Part shown: positions 16,849 through 26,654 of the stretch, piece by piece | How the letters are laid out: each line of letters begins with the position of its first letter | Numbering within the stretch: position 1 is the first letter of the stretch | From: Rhizorhapis sp036570425 | GTDB taxonomy: Bacteria; Pseudomonadota; Alphaproteobacteria; Sphingomonadales; Sphingomonadaceae | Direction: 5' to 3' | NCBI GenBank assembly: GCA_036570425.1 | Contig: DATCYF010000009.1 | Location: forward strand, 62,001-126,000 | DNA length: 64,000 nucleotides | Program-made: the position numbers and the translations under genes | The notes under the pieces: generated by a model | Seen by the model: only the letters and a program-made list of their open reading frames with translations | Databases searched by the model: none | Told to the model about the DNA's origin: nothing

Positions 16849-18825
16849 TCAAAGCCCGAACGGATAAGTGTCTTCCGCGCCTTCGCGCTGTCGCGTGGGC
16901 AGGGGCGTGACGGCATTGGTTTCATCGAACCAGACCCAGCCATCCAGTTGTCGCGGCAGGATGGCTGACGAATAATGGCTCCAGCGTTCAGTGTCGGGCC
17001 GGTAGATCACACCTATAAAGCGCTCCAGCCGGGGCTCCATCAATGCCTCGCGTGCCGCCTTGTTCGCCCCTTCCATCAGGTCCAGCAGAAAGCGAGGGCG
17101 GCCACTGTCATGGCATTGGCGTTCATAGCTGTCGGGGCGTGACGGATTGATGCGCTTGACCTCCATGGGACCGTCCCAGTCCGTCGCGGCGGCCACCGTG
17201 CCGGTATGCGTGCCGAAGCCGATCAGGCGCGCCTCTTCGCCATAATGTTCGCGGCACAGCTGGCCGACGTTCAATTCCTCGCGAACGCTGCCCATTTCGG
17301 TAAACCGCGCATCGCCGATATGGCTGTTGTGCGCCCAGACGATGGCTTTGGATTGCGGTCCCTTTGCTCGAAGCAGCAGTTCGAGCGTTTCGAACATATG
17401 CGTATCGCGCAAATTCCAGCTTTCCGCCGCGCCATGATACATCACCCGATAATAAGCCTCGGCATTGGCGACAAGGCGGGCGTTCTGTGCGGCGTCAAGG
17501 AATTCCTCCCCATCCTGCGCGGCATAATCACGGCTGTGGGTGAATAGCTCGCGCAGTTGCTTGACCACTGCCTCCTCGCAACGGGCGAAACCCTCAGTCA
17601 GCGCCATTCGACCATAAGCCGCCGGATCGCTGCCCCATGGAGCGAGGCAGCCATAGCGTTCCCGCGCGATAGCCGCGGCATCCGGATCGACACGGTCCAG
17701 ATAGTCGATCACTGCCCGGATCGAGCCGTTAAGGTTGTAAAGGTCAAAACCATAAAAGCCCGCCCGCCGCTCGGGTCGCACCGAGGCATTATGTTCTCTC
17801 AGCCAACCCACGAAGGCGTCCACATCGGTATTGCGCCACATCCATGTTGGAAAACGCTGAAAGGTGGGCTCGCCATCTGGTCGGGCCGAGCGGTGGCGGA
17901 CATAGCGGTCGATGCTTGCGGCGTCCGGCCAATCAGCTTCGACCGCGACGATGGTAAAGCCATGCTCGGCAATCAGGTGCCGGGTAATGGCGGCTCGTGC
18001 GCGGTAGAATTCGGACGTGCCGTGGCTCGCTTCGCCCAGCAGCACAATCCTTGCGTCGGAAAAGCGATCGAACAAGTGGCCGAAGGCGGGATCGTCCAGG
18101 TCGGGAAGCGGCTCTGCCGCATCAGCGATCAGCGCGGACAGCGATTTTTTTTCCGCCTTCGGATCGTCGCTGTGCTTTCCGTTGGACCATCCATGCGCGC
18201 CGATCAAAGGAACGAAGCGCACTCCGCCTAGATCCTCTTCCGCATAATCTTCTTCGCCCTCACGCGTCACGCGGACGAGGCGCTGCGCATCCGCGCTGCC
18301 GATGGGGATTACCAGCCGCCCGCCAATCTTTAACTGCGAGCGAAGAGGGCCCGGAACCGCTGGTCCACCAGCCGAAACCAGAATGGCGTCGAACGGAGCA
18401 GTCTCAGGCCAGCCATTTGTACCATCACCCGTAATGATTTTGACGTTGCCATAGCCCAGCCGCTCCATGCGATCGCGCGCAAGCTGGGCGAGTTCCTCAT
18501 GCCGCTCAATGGCAATGACCTTCTCGGCAATCTGTCCAAGAATGGCGGCCGCGTAGCCCGAACCCGCTCCTATCTCGAGAACCGTGTCGCCCGGTTCTAT
18601 GCCCGCCGCGTCAATCATCAATGCGACGATGTAGGGTTGTGAAATCGTTTGCCCCGCTTCTATGGAAAGTGCGGAGTCTTCATAGGCAAATTCGGCAAGC
18701 TCATCGGGAAGAAAGGCTTCCCGAGGCACATTGCGCATGGCAGCGAGCACATGGGGACTCTTGATCCCGCGTGAGACGATCTGACGATCGATCATCGTCC
18801 GGCGAAGCTGCTCTGTGGTAGGCAT
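16849..18825 (-). CDS. Protein-L-isoaspartate O-methyltransferase / erythromycin esterase-like fusion
   Basis: This 658-residue two-domain protein joins a PCMT-type methyltransferase and an erythromycin esterase-like domain. Residues ~1-210 are the PCMT part, with the SAM-binding motif VLEIGAGSGYAAAILGQIA and the downstream GDGTNGW. Residues ~230-650 are the esterase part, with IVLLGEASHGTSEFYRARA, VAVEADWPDAASIDRY and WAHNSHIGDAR, which carry the Glu/His residues typical of that family. The first domain repairs isoaspartyl damage in proteins. The substrate of the second is unknown, and many members are not resistance enzymes. GGAGA precedes the ATG. It stands alone, convergent with csgH. Confidence 0.88.
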   Translation of the reverse strand: MPTTEQLRRTMIDRQIVSRGIKSPHVLAAMRNVPREAFLPDELAEFAYEDSALSIEAGQTISQPYIVALMIDAAGIEPGDTVLEIGAGSGYAAAILGQIAEKVIAIERHEELAQLARDRMERLGYGNVKIITGDGTNGWPETAPFDAILVSAGGPAVPGPLRSQLKIGGRLVIPIGSADAQRLVRVTREGEEDYAEEDLGGVRFVPLIGAHGWSNGKHSDDPKAEKKSLSALIADAAEPLPDLDDPAFGHLFDRFSDARIVLLGEASHGTSEFYRARAAITRHLIAEHGFTIVAVEADWPDAASIDRYVRHRSARPDGEPTFQRFPTWMWRNTDVDAFVGWLREHNASVRPERRAGFYGFDLYNLNGSIRAVIDYLDRVDPDAAAIARERYGCLAPWGSDPAAYGRMALTEGFARCEEAVVKQLRELFTHSRDYAAQDGEEFLDAAQNARLVANAEAYYRVMYHGAAESWNLRDTHMFETLELLLRAKGPQSKAIVWAHNSHIGDARFTEMGSVREELNVGQLCREHYGEEARLIGFGTHTGTVAAATDWDGPMEVKRINPSRPDSYERQCHDSGRPRFLLDLMEGANKAAREALMEPRLERFIGVIYRPDTERWSHYSSAILPRQLDGWVWFDETNAVTPLPTRQREGAEDTYPFGL

Positions 18826-19046
18826 CGGTTTCTCCGATCAAATGTCGGAACGCTGCTGCGTCGGTTTTCGCGCATTGCTCGCTTCAGGAAATCGGCGCCG
18901 GGATCGTCTCGACGTCTCTCGTCAGCGTTCGTAGCCATATGGCATGGCTGGCACTCAAACATACGAATTGAGGGGGGTCGGAGTTCCCATTCAACGAGGA
19001 CAACCTGTTCTTTCTGCCCTTTCGCCATGTAGCCCATCAACGGCGG

Positions 19047-19772
19047 TTAGTTACAGACGCGCCCACCCATTTCCCCGCGCTCGGCCTGGTCGAGATGGAG
19101 ATGATCTGCATGAGCTGCATTATAGTCGGGCGACAGGGTGGTCGAAAACAGGCTGCACGCGCCGTCCCGGATTGTGTGAAGAAAGGCTGCGGCCGTGGAA
19201 TCGGTCTTCCAATCGTGGCGCACCGTAATGCGCATGCCGTTCGCGAAACGGAATCCGGCCACATCTATAGCATCGGCGGTGGCGTGTTCGCTCCACGCTG
19301 CTTCGCTGCGTCCGTAGATGCGGCGGCAATTATAGCTGCCATAATGTTCAATGTCGGTGACTTTCGTTTTGAAATAAAGCTGAGCCGCTGGCTGCACCAC
19401 TTCCCGTTCCCACATCACGAGGGCTGCCGCCACCGGGCAGGAAAGACCAGGCGATGGAGGATGCCAGCCTACGCCCAGCAACCCGTCCGAACTTATACGT
19501 ACCGCGTCGGAGTAGCCGCATCGCCCTTCATGCACCGGCGGCAATACTGAATATGCCACGCCGACATCATCAAGCAACGCTTGGCAACGCGGCGCATCAT
19601 GGGTCAGTCCTGCGAGTTTCCGCCCGGTGAATGTTCCTATGGGACGGGTAAGGTCAAGCTTCGTCCACGGCAAATTTTCCGGGTATTTCCTGGCGTAGGA
19701 GAGCAGCCCCAAGGCAAGCGCAGCAAACAACAGCAGCACAAATGCCGTTTTGAAGATGGCTTTGAAATTCAT
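19047..19772 (-). CDS. Extensin-like family protein (membrane-anchored, possible metallopeptidase fold)
   Basis: This is 241 residues with an N-terminal membrane anchor (ALALGLLSYA region, residues 10-26) and an extensin-like C-terminal domain. Conserved pieces are RCQALLDD, GRCGYSDAVRI, LSCPVAAAL, HATADAIDVAGFR and HADHLHLDQ. The H-x6-D and HADH spacing resembles the zinc site of D-Ala-D-Ala/LAS-type peptidases, so a cell-wall role is possible. That is inference from the motif layout. It is transcribed alone. Confidence 0.8.
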   Translation of the reverse strand: MNFKAIFKTAFVLLLFAALALGLLSYARKYPENLPWTKLDLTRPIGTFTGRKLAGLTHDAPRCQALLDDVGVAYSVLPPVHEGRCGYSDAVRISSDGLLGVGWHPPSPGLSCPVAAALVMWEREVVQPAAQLYFKTKVTDIEHYGSYNCRRIYGRSEAAWSEHATADAIDVAGFRFANGMRITVRHDWKTDSTAAAFLHTIRDGACSLFSTTLSPDYNAAHADHLHLDQAERGEMGGRVCN

Positions 19773-20128
19773 GGCCCAATGACGCGCAGGGGGCGATCAA
19801 GTTGCTCAAAAAAAACAGAGCCGGGTCGTGGAACTAATGTGAAACATGACGCGTTGGTATGTTGTCCTGTCGATCGAAAGATTGAGCAGGAAATGAGGTC
19901 CAGGCCCTTTACGGAATTGGTCCTCAAGGGAGCCCCGCCGTGAAAACGACGGGGCTTTCCTTTTGCGTGAAGTGCGGGTTCGTTGCACGACTGACGCGAT
20001 GCGCCGGTCTTCCAGCACTTTTTTATACCTGCCAAATCCCAGATGTGCCTAGCCTGGCCAAAATAGGGGTTTTTTCTCTTCCATGTTCAGTTAGCCTAAG
20101 CCCCAAATGTATAGTGGGGAGAGGAAGC
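19773..20128 (+). other. Intergenic stretch with a terminator and a possible small transcript
   Basis: This is 356 bp between the divergent extensin-like gene and the TetR gene. It contains a strong terminator hairpin at 19931-19964 with no gene upstream of it on the plus strand. A 16-codon frame (19892-19942, MRSRPFTELVLKGAPP) ends inside the hairpin and is preceded by GAGCAGGAA. This could be a small RNA or a leader peptide with an attenuator. Nothing else is recognised. Confidence 0.35.
19931..19964 (+). terminator. Rho-independent terminator
   Basis: The stem AGCCCCG / CGGGGCT, extended by partial pairing around TGAAAA, is followed by TTTCCTTTT. No annotated plus-strand gene ends here, which points to an unannotated short transcript. 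Confidence 0.65.
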
Positions 20129-20773
20129 ATGCGAATCGAGAAAGCCGCATTAAAGCGATCGCCGCAGAAGACTATTGCCGCCATCCTGGCCGCCGCAAAT
20201 CATGAATTCGGTCAACATGGGCTTGAAGGCGCGAGCATGGAGAACATTGCCCGGCGGTGTGGAAAGACAAAACAGCTAATCTATCATTATTATGGTTCCA
20301 AGGAGCTGTTGTTCGCCGATGTCGTATCCAAAAACCATAAAAACGCTGTCGCGGAATTGATTGCCCATGATTATGAGGGATTGGACCCCAAAGCCGCGCT
20401 CAGGAAATTTCTGCTCAACATAGTGGACCAGTATCGACGCTTTCCTGAATGGGCATCGCTTATGCTCGATGAGAATCTGCACGGCGGTGTTCATTATGGC
20501 GAGCGTGAAAAGATACGCGCCGTGACTCGTCCGCTCCTCGTGCAGTTCCGGCGGATATTGGATCGCGGTGCATCGCAACGCGTGTTCGCTGCCAATATTG
20601 ACGTGGAAAAATTCTTTGCCGCCGCCTTTTCATTGACAACAACATGCTTCCTGACGGGGCGAGTCATGTCCGAATATCTGCCGATTGATCTGCAGAGCAG
20701 CGCGGGCATGTCCGATTGGGAAGAATATGCCATCAATCTGCTCTTCGCATCGATCCGGCCGCAGCTTTCTTGA
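20129..20773 (+). CDS. TetR family transcriptional regulator
   Basis: This is a 214-residue TetR-type repressor. The N-terminal HTH is clear: MENIARRCGKTKQLIYHYYGSKE, residues ~37-60. The C-terminal ligand-binding half is helical and is similar to the TetR protein at 35617-36312, including the DRGAS/DRGAA segment. GGGGAGAGGAAG before the ATG at 20129 supports this start over the longer in-frame extension to 19940. It lies upstream of the TonB receptor and SnoaL-like genes on the same strand and probably regulates the catabolic cluster. Confidence 0.88.
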   Translation: MRIEKAALKRSPQKTIAAILAAANHEFGQHGLEGASMENIARRCGKTKQLIYHYYGSKELLFADVVSKNHKNAVAELIAHDYEGLDPKAALRKFLLNIVDQYRRFPEWASLMLDENLHGGVHYGEREKIRAVTRPLLVQFRRILDRGASQRVFAANIDVEKFFAAAFSLTTTCFLTGRVMSEYLPIDLQSSAGMSDWEEYAINLLFASIRPQLS

Positions 20774-20973
20774 TCTCTCTGTAACAGCCTAGGGAATAAA
20801 CGGTTCAGCAACGTCCGATCTTGGCCATGTAAGGAGTCATGACGTTTGGGAGGAACGGGACGGTTTTACCGTGTATAAAATTAAACGGTTTGCAAGCGAT
20901 GTATGGCAATAATATCCTCGTAGAGTAAGTCTTGCATTTTGCGAATACAGCTACTGCCTACCGCCAAGTACCG

Positions 20974-20990
20974 GTAAATTCGCTATTTAC
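20974..20990. promoter_or_regulatory. 17-bp palindrome upstream of the TonB receptor, candidate operator
   Basis: The perfect arms GTAAAT-N5-ATTTAC lie 42 bp before the receptor start, within an AT-rich promoter-like region. The size and symmetry suit a TetR dimer. A palindrome with the same 6-5-6 geometry but different arms is present at 31444-31460. Confidence 0.4.
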
Positions 20991-21031
20991 GTTTACTAAA
21001 AAATAAAAAGATTATTCAGTAGGGGGGATGT

Positions 21032-24004
21032 ATGAAAAGAGGGGATGTTGCGCGTCTGATACGCGTCAGCTTGATCGGGGGCATCGCGACCTGGTGCATT
21101 CCTGCATACGCGCAGGAAGCCAACACAATTCCATCGAGCGCCAGTGAAACGGGTTCAGCCATCTCGGACCGGGATGCCCAAGATATAATTGTAACTGGAT
21201 CACGCATAGCGCGTCGCGACTATGAGGCTGAAAGCCCGGTCGTAACCGTCACCGCGCTCGATCTACAGATCAGTGGCCAGCCTACGCTCGGCGAGTCACT
21301 GAACCAGCTTCCCCAAGTCTCTGCGGGAGACAGCGCAACGCGGATTGGCAGCGGAGGACGGACCACCGTTGACCTGCGCGGGCTCGGTGCTCGGCGTACG
21401 CTCGTCCTGTTGGACGGGAAACGGATGCAGCCTTCGGACTTGTTCAATTCTATCGATCTCAACGGCATCCCGGCATCTTTGATTTCCAGCACAGAGATTA
21501 TCACGGGCGGTGCTTCGGCCATTTATGGATCGGATGCCTTGGCTGGCGTGATCAATTTCCAGCTCCGGAAAAATTTCAGCGGTATCGAACTGGACGCGCA
21601 GCAGGGCATTACGGACGAGGGCGACGGTGCGAATTTCAACATCAGCGCCACTGTAGGGACCAACTTCGCGGACGGACGGGGCAATATCGTCCTGTCGGCT
21701 AGTTATCTGGACAGGAAAGACATCTTTCCCCAGACCTCGCGCAAATTCTTCCGCGAATATCAACCGCTGTCTCTTCCCAACAATGGTCTGGCCCTGGCCC
21801 AAGGCAACAACCTCTACGATCCGGCCGTATTGGCAGCGACATTCGCGGCTTATGGCGTGACGCCGCCACCTGGCCTGGGTGAAGCATTCATTATCGGCTT
21901 TAATCCGGACAAATCGCTGTTTCTGACCTCTCGTGGTGGTGTGAATTACCAAAGTGTCCCGGGCGTGGACAGTGCAGTCATAGATGGCATGCTCAAATAT
22001 CTGCCGGGGACCTATTCCACCCTCGCCCTGCCGCTCAAACGCTATACTGCGTTCGGACGGGGCAGCTATGACGTCACCGACAACATAAATGCGTTTCTTC
22101 AGTTCAACTATTCCACCTTCAAAACCCGGTCGCAGGGCGATGCCATCGTCCTGCCGCAGGACTCCCCGTTTGTTCCTGTGACAAACCCCTTCATTCCGGC
22201 TGATTTGAAGGCCCTGCTTGATTCCCGGCCCGATCCGACCGCTCCATTCTACTGGACGGGTTTCCCCAATGCGGCGGGGCTTGGCGGATCAGCGAGCGAT
22301 TCCGATGTTTGGCAAATTCAGGCGGGCCTTTCCGGCAAATTGCCTACCCTTGGCTGGTCTTGGGATGTCTATTTCGGCACTGGCAGGACAACTCAGCGTA
22401 CCACGACGTCCAATCTTTGGTCGCGCGCTGCATTCAGTGCATTAATTAATGCGCCTGATGGCGGCGCTTCCATTTGCGCCGGAGGGCTGGACCTGTTCCC
22501 ATTCATCAACATATCAGATGAGTGCAGGGCCACGCTCACCCGTGATCCCACTAATTATCAGAGGCTGAGCCAGCAGGTTGCCGAAGCGAACCTGACTGGC
22601 GCCCTGTTCTCACTGCCGGGCGGCGATGTCCGGTTCGCTGCAGGTCTTGCCTATCGCCGAAACGCGTTCGATTACAGGCCCGATGCTGGCGTGGTCCCCA
22701 ACCCCGCGAATGCGGGCGGTTTGCCTGATCTCATCACGTCTGGTCAGTTGACCGCACCTTCATCCGGTTCGACCAAGGTCAAGGAAGGTTATATCGAGCT
22801 ACTCGTTCCCATTCTTGCCGATAGACCGTTTTTCCAGCGCCTGGAGGTTGATCTGGCGTACCGCTATTCGGACTATGACACGGTTGGCGGCGTGAGTACG
22901 TACAAGGCGTCGGGAGAATGGGAGCCGGTAGATGGTGTGCTTCTGCGCGGCGGGTTCCAGCGCGCCATTCGCGCGCCGTCCATCGGCGAACTTTTCGCTC
23001 CAGTGGAGCAGGGCGTCACTACTTCGCTTGGCAACAATTTTGATACGGGCGGAGGCGATCCGTGCGACGTGCGTGGCGTTTACCGCAACGGGCCAAATGG
23101 GGCCCAGGTCGCCGCATTGTGCGTAGCGCAGGGTATTCCGGCGACTGACATCGGTACTTGGCAGGTCAACGGCACAGGTGTGCCATCTCTTATCAGTGGC
23201 AATCTCGACCTGAAGGAGGAAACTGGCGATTCCATTACCATTGGCGCGGTCGTGCGGCCGGATATGGGCTCTTCGCTCCTGTCGGACCTGACGGTATCGG
23301 TCGACTTCTACGATATCAAGATCAAGGATGCCATCGGGATCGTGCCTGGGAATGCCGTGGTTCGCGCCTGCTTCAATACGGGTGGCGAAAATCCGACGTA
23401 CAGCAACGACAATTTCTATTGCAGCCTGATCAAGCGCGGTTTCATCAGCTTGCAGCAGGTCCAGACACCCACGCTCAATCTCGCCCGCATCCACACCTCT
23501 GGTATCGATACGCAGGTGGACTGGCGAGTTAATCTGGAGATGCTGGGCATCGGCGGCAATCCGGGTTCGCTCAATGTTAACGTCAATGTCTCCTGGCTGG
23601 ATAAATATGAAATTGCTTCATTGCCCGGAACGCCGATGCTCGATTATTCGGAGACGATCGGTAATGATGCGCTTGGCGGTCTCTCCCATCCCACCTGGAA
23701 GGGTATAGGTACGCTTACCTATGCGCGGGATGGATTTCAGATCGGCGCCCGCGCCCGATACATCGGCAAAATGGGCAATTCCCAGAACGTGAACTCGCCA
23801 CTCTCTCTCGAGGGGGTCAAGGCAATCACCTATGTGGACCTCTTCGCGCGCATCAACGTAAACGAAGAGTTCTCTCTGCGTGCCGGTGTGACCAATGTCA
23901 CGGACAAATCGCCGCCGGTTTGGACCGGTCTGGGTGCCACTGATCGTGCAACCTATGATGTCATCGGCCGGAGCTTCTACGTCGGTGCCACCGCGCGCTT
24001 TTAG
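21032..24004 (+). CDS. TonB-dependent receptor
   Basis: This is a 990-residue outer-membrane receptor. A signal peptide (GGIATWCIPAYAQE) is followed by a TonB-box-like DIIVTGSRIARRDYE. The plug contains TVDLRGLGARRTLVLLDGKRM and ASAIYGSDALAGVINF. The barrel ends in the terminal Phe of YVGATARF. It belongs to the large sphingomonad receptor class with the LRGLGxxRTLVLxDGKR plug signature. As first gene of an operon with three SnoaL/NTF2-fold genes, it probably takes up the substrate of that pathway. The ligand is unknown. The ATG follows a GGGGGG ribosome-like stretch at 21024-21029. Confidence 0.93.
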   Translation: MKRGDVARLIRVSLIGGIATWCIPAYAQEANTIPSSASETGSAISDRDAQDIIVTGSRIARRDYEAESPVVTVTALDLQISGQPTLGESLNQLPQVSAGDSATRIGSGGRTTVDLRGLGARRTLVLLDGKRMQPSDLFNSIDLNGIPASLISSTEIITGGASAIYGSDALAGVINFQLRKNFSGIELDAQQGITDEGDGANFNISATVGTNFADGRGNIVLSASYLDRKDIFPQTSRKFFREYQPLSLPNNGLALAQGNNLYDPAVLAATFAAYGVTPPPGLGEAFIIGFNPDKSLFLTSRGGVNYQSVPGVDSAVIDGMLKYLPGTYSTLALPLKRYTAFGRGSYDVTDNINAFLQFNYSTFKTRSQGDAIVLPQDSPFVPVTNPFIPADLKALLDSRPDPTAPFYWTGFPNAAGLGGSASDSDVWQIQAGLSGKLPTLGWSWDVYFGTGRTTQRTTTSNLWSRAAFSALINAPDGGASICAGGLDLFPFINISDECRATLTRDPTNYQRLSQQVAEANLTGALFSLPGGDVRFAAGLAYRRNAFDYRPDAGVVPNPANAGGLPDLITSGQLTAPSSGSTKVKEGYIELLVPILADRPFFQRLEVDLAYRYSDYDTVGGVSTYKASGEWEPVDGVLLRGGFQRAIRAPSIGELFAPVEQGVTTSLGNNFDTGGGDPCDVRGVYRNGPNGAQVAALCVAQGIPATDIGTWQVNGTGVPSLISGNLDLKEETGDSITIGAVVRPDMGSSLLSDLTVSVDFYDIKIKDAIGIVPGNAVVRACFNTGGENPTYSNDNFYCSLIKRGFISLQQVQTPTLNLARIHTSGIDTQVDWRVNLEMLGIGGNPGSLNVNVNVSWLDKYEIASLPGTPMLDYSETIGNDALGGLSHPTWKGIGTLTYARDGFQIGARARYIGKMGNSQNVNSPLSLEGVKAITYVDLFARINVNEEFSLRAGVTNVTDKSPPVWTGLGATDRATYDVIGRSFYVGATARF

Positions 24005-24120
24005 CAGAGGAGCGGGGCCAAATGCCAAATGCGTGGACCCGACCTGAAGCGCTGGCGGCCATTTTCCGCTGTGTAGGCCGACGATCCGGCAAACTGAATC
24101 TTTTCTGGAGGACAAGACAC

Positions 24121-25398
24121 ATGGATATGAAAAGGCGTGAATTGCTGGGCGGCGCAACATTGGCGGCAGCATGGGCTGCGGGCGGTGTCGACATCGCCAA
24201 TGACGCGTTTGCTGCGTCGGCCCCGGCAGGCAAGATACCGGGTGGCGATCCTGAGAGAAACAAGCGCTTGTTGCGTGAGCGGCGCGCGGATGCGCAGATG
24301 CATGCGCTGCCGAGCGCGCTACCGAACGAAGCGGGAAAGTTTGACCGCGCTGCCCAGTCTCCTCTGGTCGGCTTCACGCCCAAGAGCGTGATCGTTTCCA
24401 ATGACTCTCCCATTACGCCCACCACAACGGCCGAGGAACGCCAGCTTATCCAAGGCGGGTTCGCTTCGCAGGCGCTGGGCCCCACGTTTATTTCCTATGG
24501 TCCGATGCTGGCCGAGGGAAACACCGTGATCGAAGAGTGGGAGTCCCAAATCTATGGGGCCGATGGCACGCTCTACAATAATCAGTATCTCTGGATACTG
24601 ACCTTCGAGAACGACACGGTCACGACGATGCATGAGTATAACGACACGCAGCATGCGGCGCTCACTTTCGGGCCGCTGGGTAAATGGCCCGAACTCAAGC
24701 CCCCAACGAACCCGCGGCGCCAAAATCAGCACGGCGCAGTGAAGGGGCCGTCGCTCGCGCCTACCGAAGTTGAAAATCTTTTCGAAGTGACGGACAAATT
24801 CGATCTGGACCCGAAAATGCTGGTTGATCCAGTGCCGTCAGGCGCGGCCCCGCCGGTGCGGGTGCAGCCGGGCATTGAAGGGAACAAGGCGTTGGTGCGT
24901 GCGCTCCGCAAGGCCAAGGCTTCGGGCAATCAGGCGATGGTGAACAGCTTCTATGCCAAAGGCTTCCGCCATTGGATTGGAGGCGAACAGCCGTTTGGAT
25001 GGGATCATATCCCGCAGAAGGACATCTATGCGCCGCTGGCCAAGCACATGGCCTCACCCCTTACGGTCTGGTACGGGCCAATGGTCGCTGACGAAAACCG
25101 CGTCTTCGAGCAGATGGACAGCTTTGCCCGGCTGGACGATGGCACCGTTTACAACAACTGGCATGCCTTTGTGCATGAAATCCGTGACGGCAAGATCGTC
25201 CAGACCCGCGAATATCATGATCCGCGCCATGTCTGGACAGTGCTCGGCCACTGGGCGCCCTGGGGCGCGACCCCTGTTCCTCCCCGGTCCCGCCCGCGCC
25301 GCTCGAACCTGCAGAGCATCGCCACAACGATACAGTATGAAACAAGTGCCGGACCGGATCTCGAACGGTATCGTCCGTTCGATCCAGTGACAGGTTGA
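24121..25398 (+). CDS. Exported double-domain SnoaL/NTF2-like protein
   Basis: This 425-residue protein has a twin-arginine-like leader (KRRELLGGATLAAAWAAGG). It is followed by two copies of a SnoaL/NTF2-like unit, roughly residues 60-235 and 255-405. Both contain a DGTxYNN segment and a following E/H-x-D-containing strand (EYNDTQHA in the first, EYHDPRHVW in the second). The NTF2 fold covers isomerases, dehydratases and epoxide hydrolases, and no specific reaction can be assigned. The next gene is a close relative without the signal peptide. GGAGG at 24107-24111 supports the ATG at 24121 over an upstream one. Confidence 0.78.
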   Translation: MDMKRRELLGGATLAAAWAAGGVDIANDAFAASAPAGKIPGGDPERNKRLLRERRADAQMHALPSALPNEAGKFDRAAQSPLVGFTPKSVIVSNDSPITPTTTAEERQLIQGGFASQALGPTFISYGPMLAEGNTVIEEWESQIYGADGTLYNNQYLWILTFENDTVTTMHEYNDTQHAALTFGPLGKWPELKPPTNPRRQNQHGAVKGPSLAPTEVENLFEVTDKFDLDPKMLVDPVPSGAAPPVRVQPGIEGNKALVRALRKAKASGNQAMVNSFYAKGFRHWIGGEQPFGWDHIPQKDIYAPLAKHMASPLTVWYGPMVADENRVFEQMDSFARLDDGTVYNNWHAFVHEIRDGKIVQTREYHDPRHVWTVLGHWAPWGATPVPPRSRPRRSNLQSIATTIQYETSAGPDLERYRPFDPVTG

Positions 25399-25422
25399 CG
25401 AATCCTAAGGAAAGGTTGGACG

Positions 25423-26601
25423 ATGGCTGGCGATCCGGAGACAAACAAGCAGCGATTGCGCGAACAGCGGGCGAGGGCGCAGCGTTATGCGCTGCCCAGC
25501 GCTCTCCCGGGGCAAGAGGACAAATTTGACCTTCAGACGCAGACGCCGTTGGTTGGCTTCACGCCGGCAAGCATATTGGTCGCGGCCGATTCACCTGTTT
25601 CCCCTACAGACACGCCAGAGGATTTCATGGTGCGCGCCCGTGGCTTTCCTTCGCAGGCGCTGGGGCCCACCTACCTCACTTATGGCCCGATGCTGGCGGA
25701 TGGGGATATCGTCTTCGAGGAATGGGAGTCCCAAATCTATGGCGCCAACGGCGAACTCTACAATAATCAATATTGCTGGTTGTTGCGGTTCGAGGGCGAA
25801 GAAGTCGTCGCCATGCGGGAATATAACGATACCCATCACGCTGCGCTGACGTTTGGAGAACTGGGCAAGTGGCCTGAACTCGCACCACCTGTCCATCCGC
25901 GCCGCCGCAGCAGTCATGGTGCGAAATCGTCGCTCCAACCTTCGGAGATTGAGACTGTGTTCGAGGTGGTCGACGCCTTCGATCTAAATCCGGCGATGCT
26001 AGCCGATATCGTTCCGTCGGCGTCGGCTCCGCCTGTGCGGATCGAAGGAGATGCCGAAGGCAACAAGGCGCTGATCCGTGCCCTTCGTCAGGCTCGGGCA
26101 GATGGCGATCCTGCCGTGGTGGGTAGTTTCTATTCCGAGGATTTTCGTCACTTTATGGCTGGCGAACGGCCGTTCGGATGGGACCATCTGCCTCTTGAGG
26201 AAATCTATGCGCCCCTCGTCGCGCACCTCGCTTCGCCCATTGGGGTGAGGTACGGGCCGCCCTTAGCGGAGGGAGATCGCGTCATTGAGGAGATGGATGT
26301 CATTGCCCGGTTGGATGATGGCACTCTCTATAATAATTGGCATTGCTTCGTACATGAGATTCGCGACGGCAAGATCGTTCAGACCCGCGAATATCTTGAT
26401 ACGCACCACATGTGGGTGGCCCTTGGCCGCTGGGCTTCATGGGGCAGGACGCCCGTGCCGCCGCGTTCGGTGCCGCGCCGCTCGAATTTGCAAGAGATTG
26501 CAACAGTCATTCAGTACCCGACAATGTTCCTGGAGCTTGATCGGTGGAAGCCGTTTGGGCCGCCACCACATCGAACACCGCCGGACAATAGGGAGAGCTG
26601 A
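25423..26601 (+). CDS. Cytoplasmic double-domain SnoaL/NTF2-like protein, paralogue of the preceding gene
   Basis: This is 392 residues and is strongly similar along its whole length to the upstream gene. Shared segments include ALPSALPG, SQALGPTYLTYGPMLADGD, EEWESQIYGANGELYNNQY and DGKIVQTREYLDTHHMW. It begins directly at the GDPETNKQRLREQRARAQ segment and lacks the export leader. The pair therefore looks like a tandem duplication with different locations, one exported and one cytoplasmic. AAGGAAAGG precedes the ATG, 24 bp after the previous stop. Its exact catalytic role is unknown. Confidence 0.78.
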   Translation: MAGDPETNKQRLREQRARAQRYALPSALPGQEDKFDLQTQTPLVGFTPASILVAADSPVSPTDTPEDFMVRARGFPSQALGPTYLTYGPMLADGDIVFEEWESQIYGANGELYNNQYCWLLRFEGEEVVAMREYNDTHHAALTFGELGKWPELAPPVHPRRRSSHGAKSSLQPSEIETVFEVVDAFDLNPAMLADIVPSASAPPVRIEGDAEGNKALIRALRQARADGDPAVVGSFYSEDFRHFMAGERPFGWDHLPLEEIYAPLVAHLASPIGVRYGPPLAEGDRVIEEMDVIARLDDGTLYNNWHCFVHEIRDGKIVQTREYLDTHHMWVALGRWASWGRTPVPPRSVPRRSNLQEIATVIQYPTMFLELDRWKPFGPPPHRTPPDNRES

Positions 26602-26654
26602 AGCATTTACTTGCCATAAGTAGCTGGCCAACGTCCGAAATTAGGAGAATTGCT

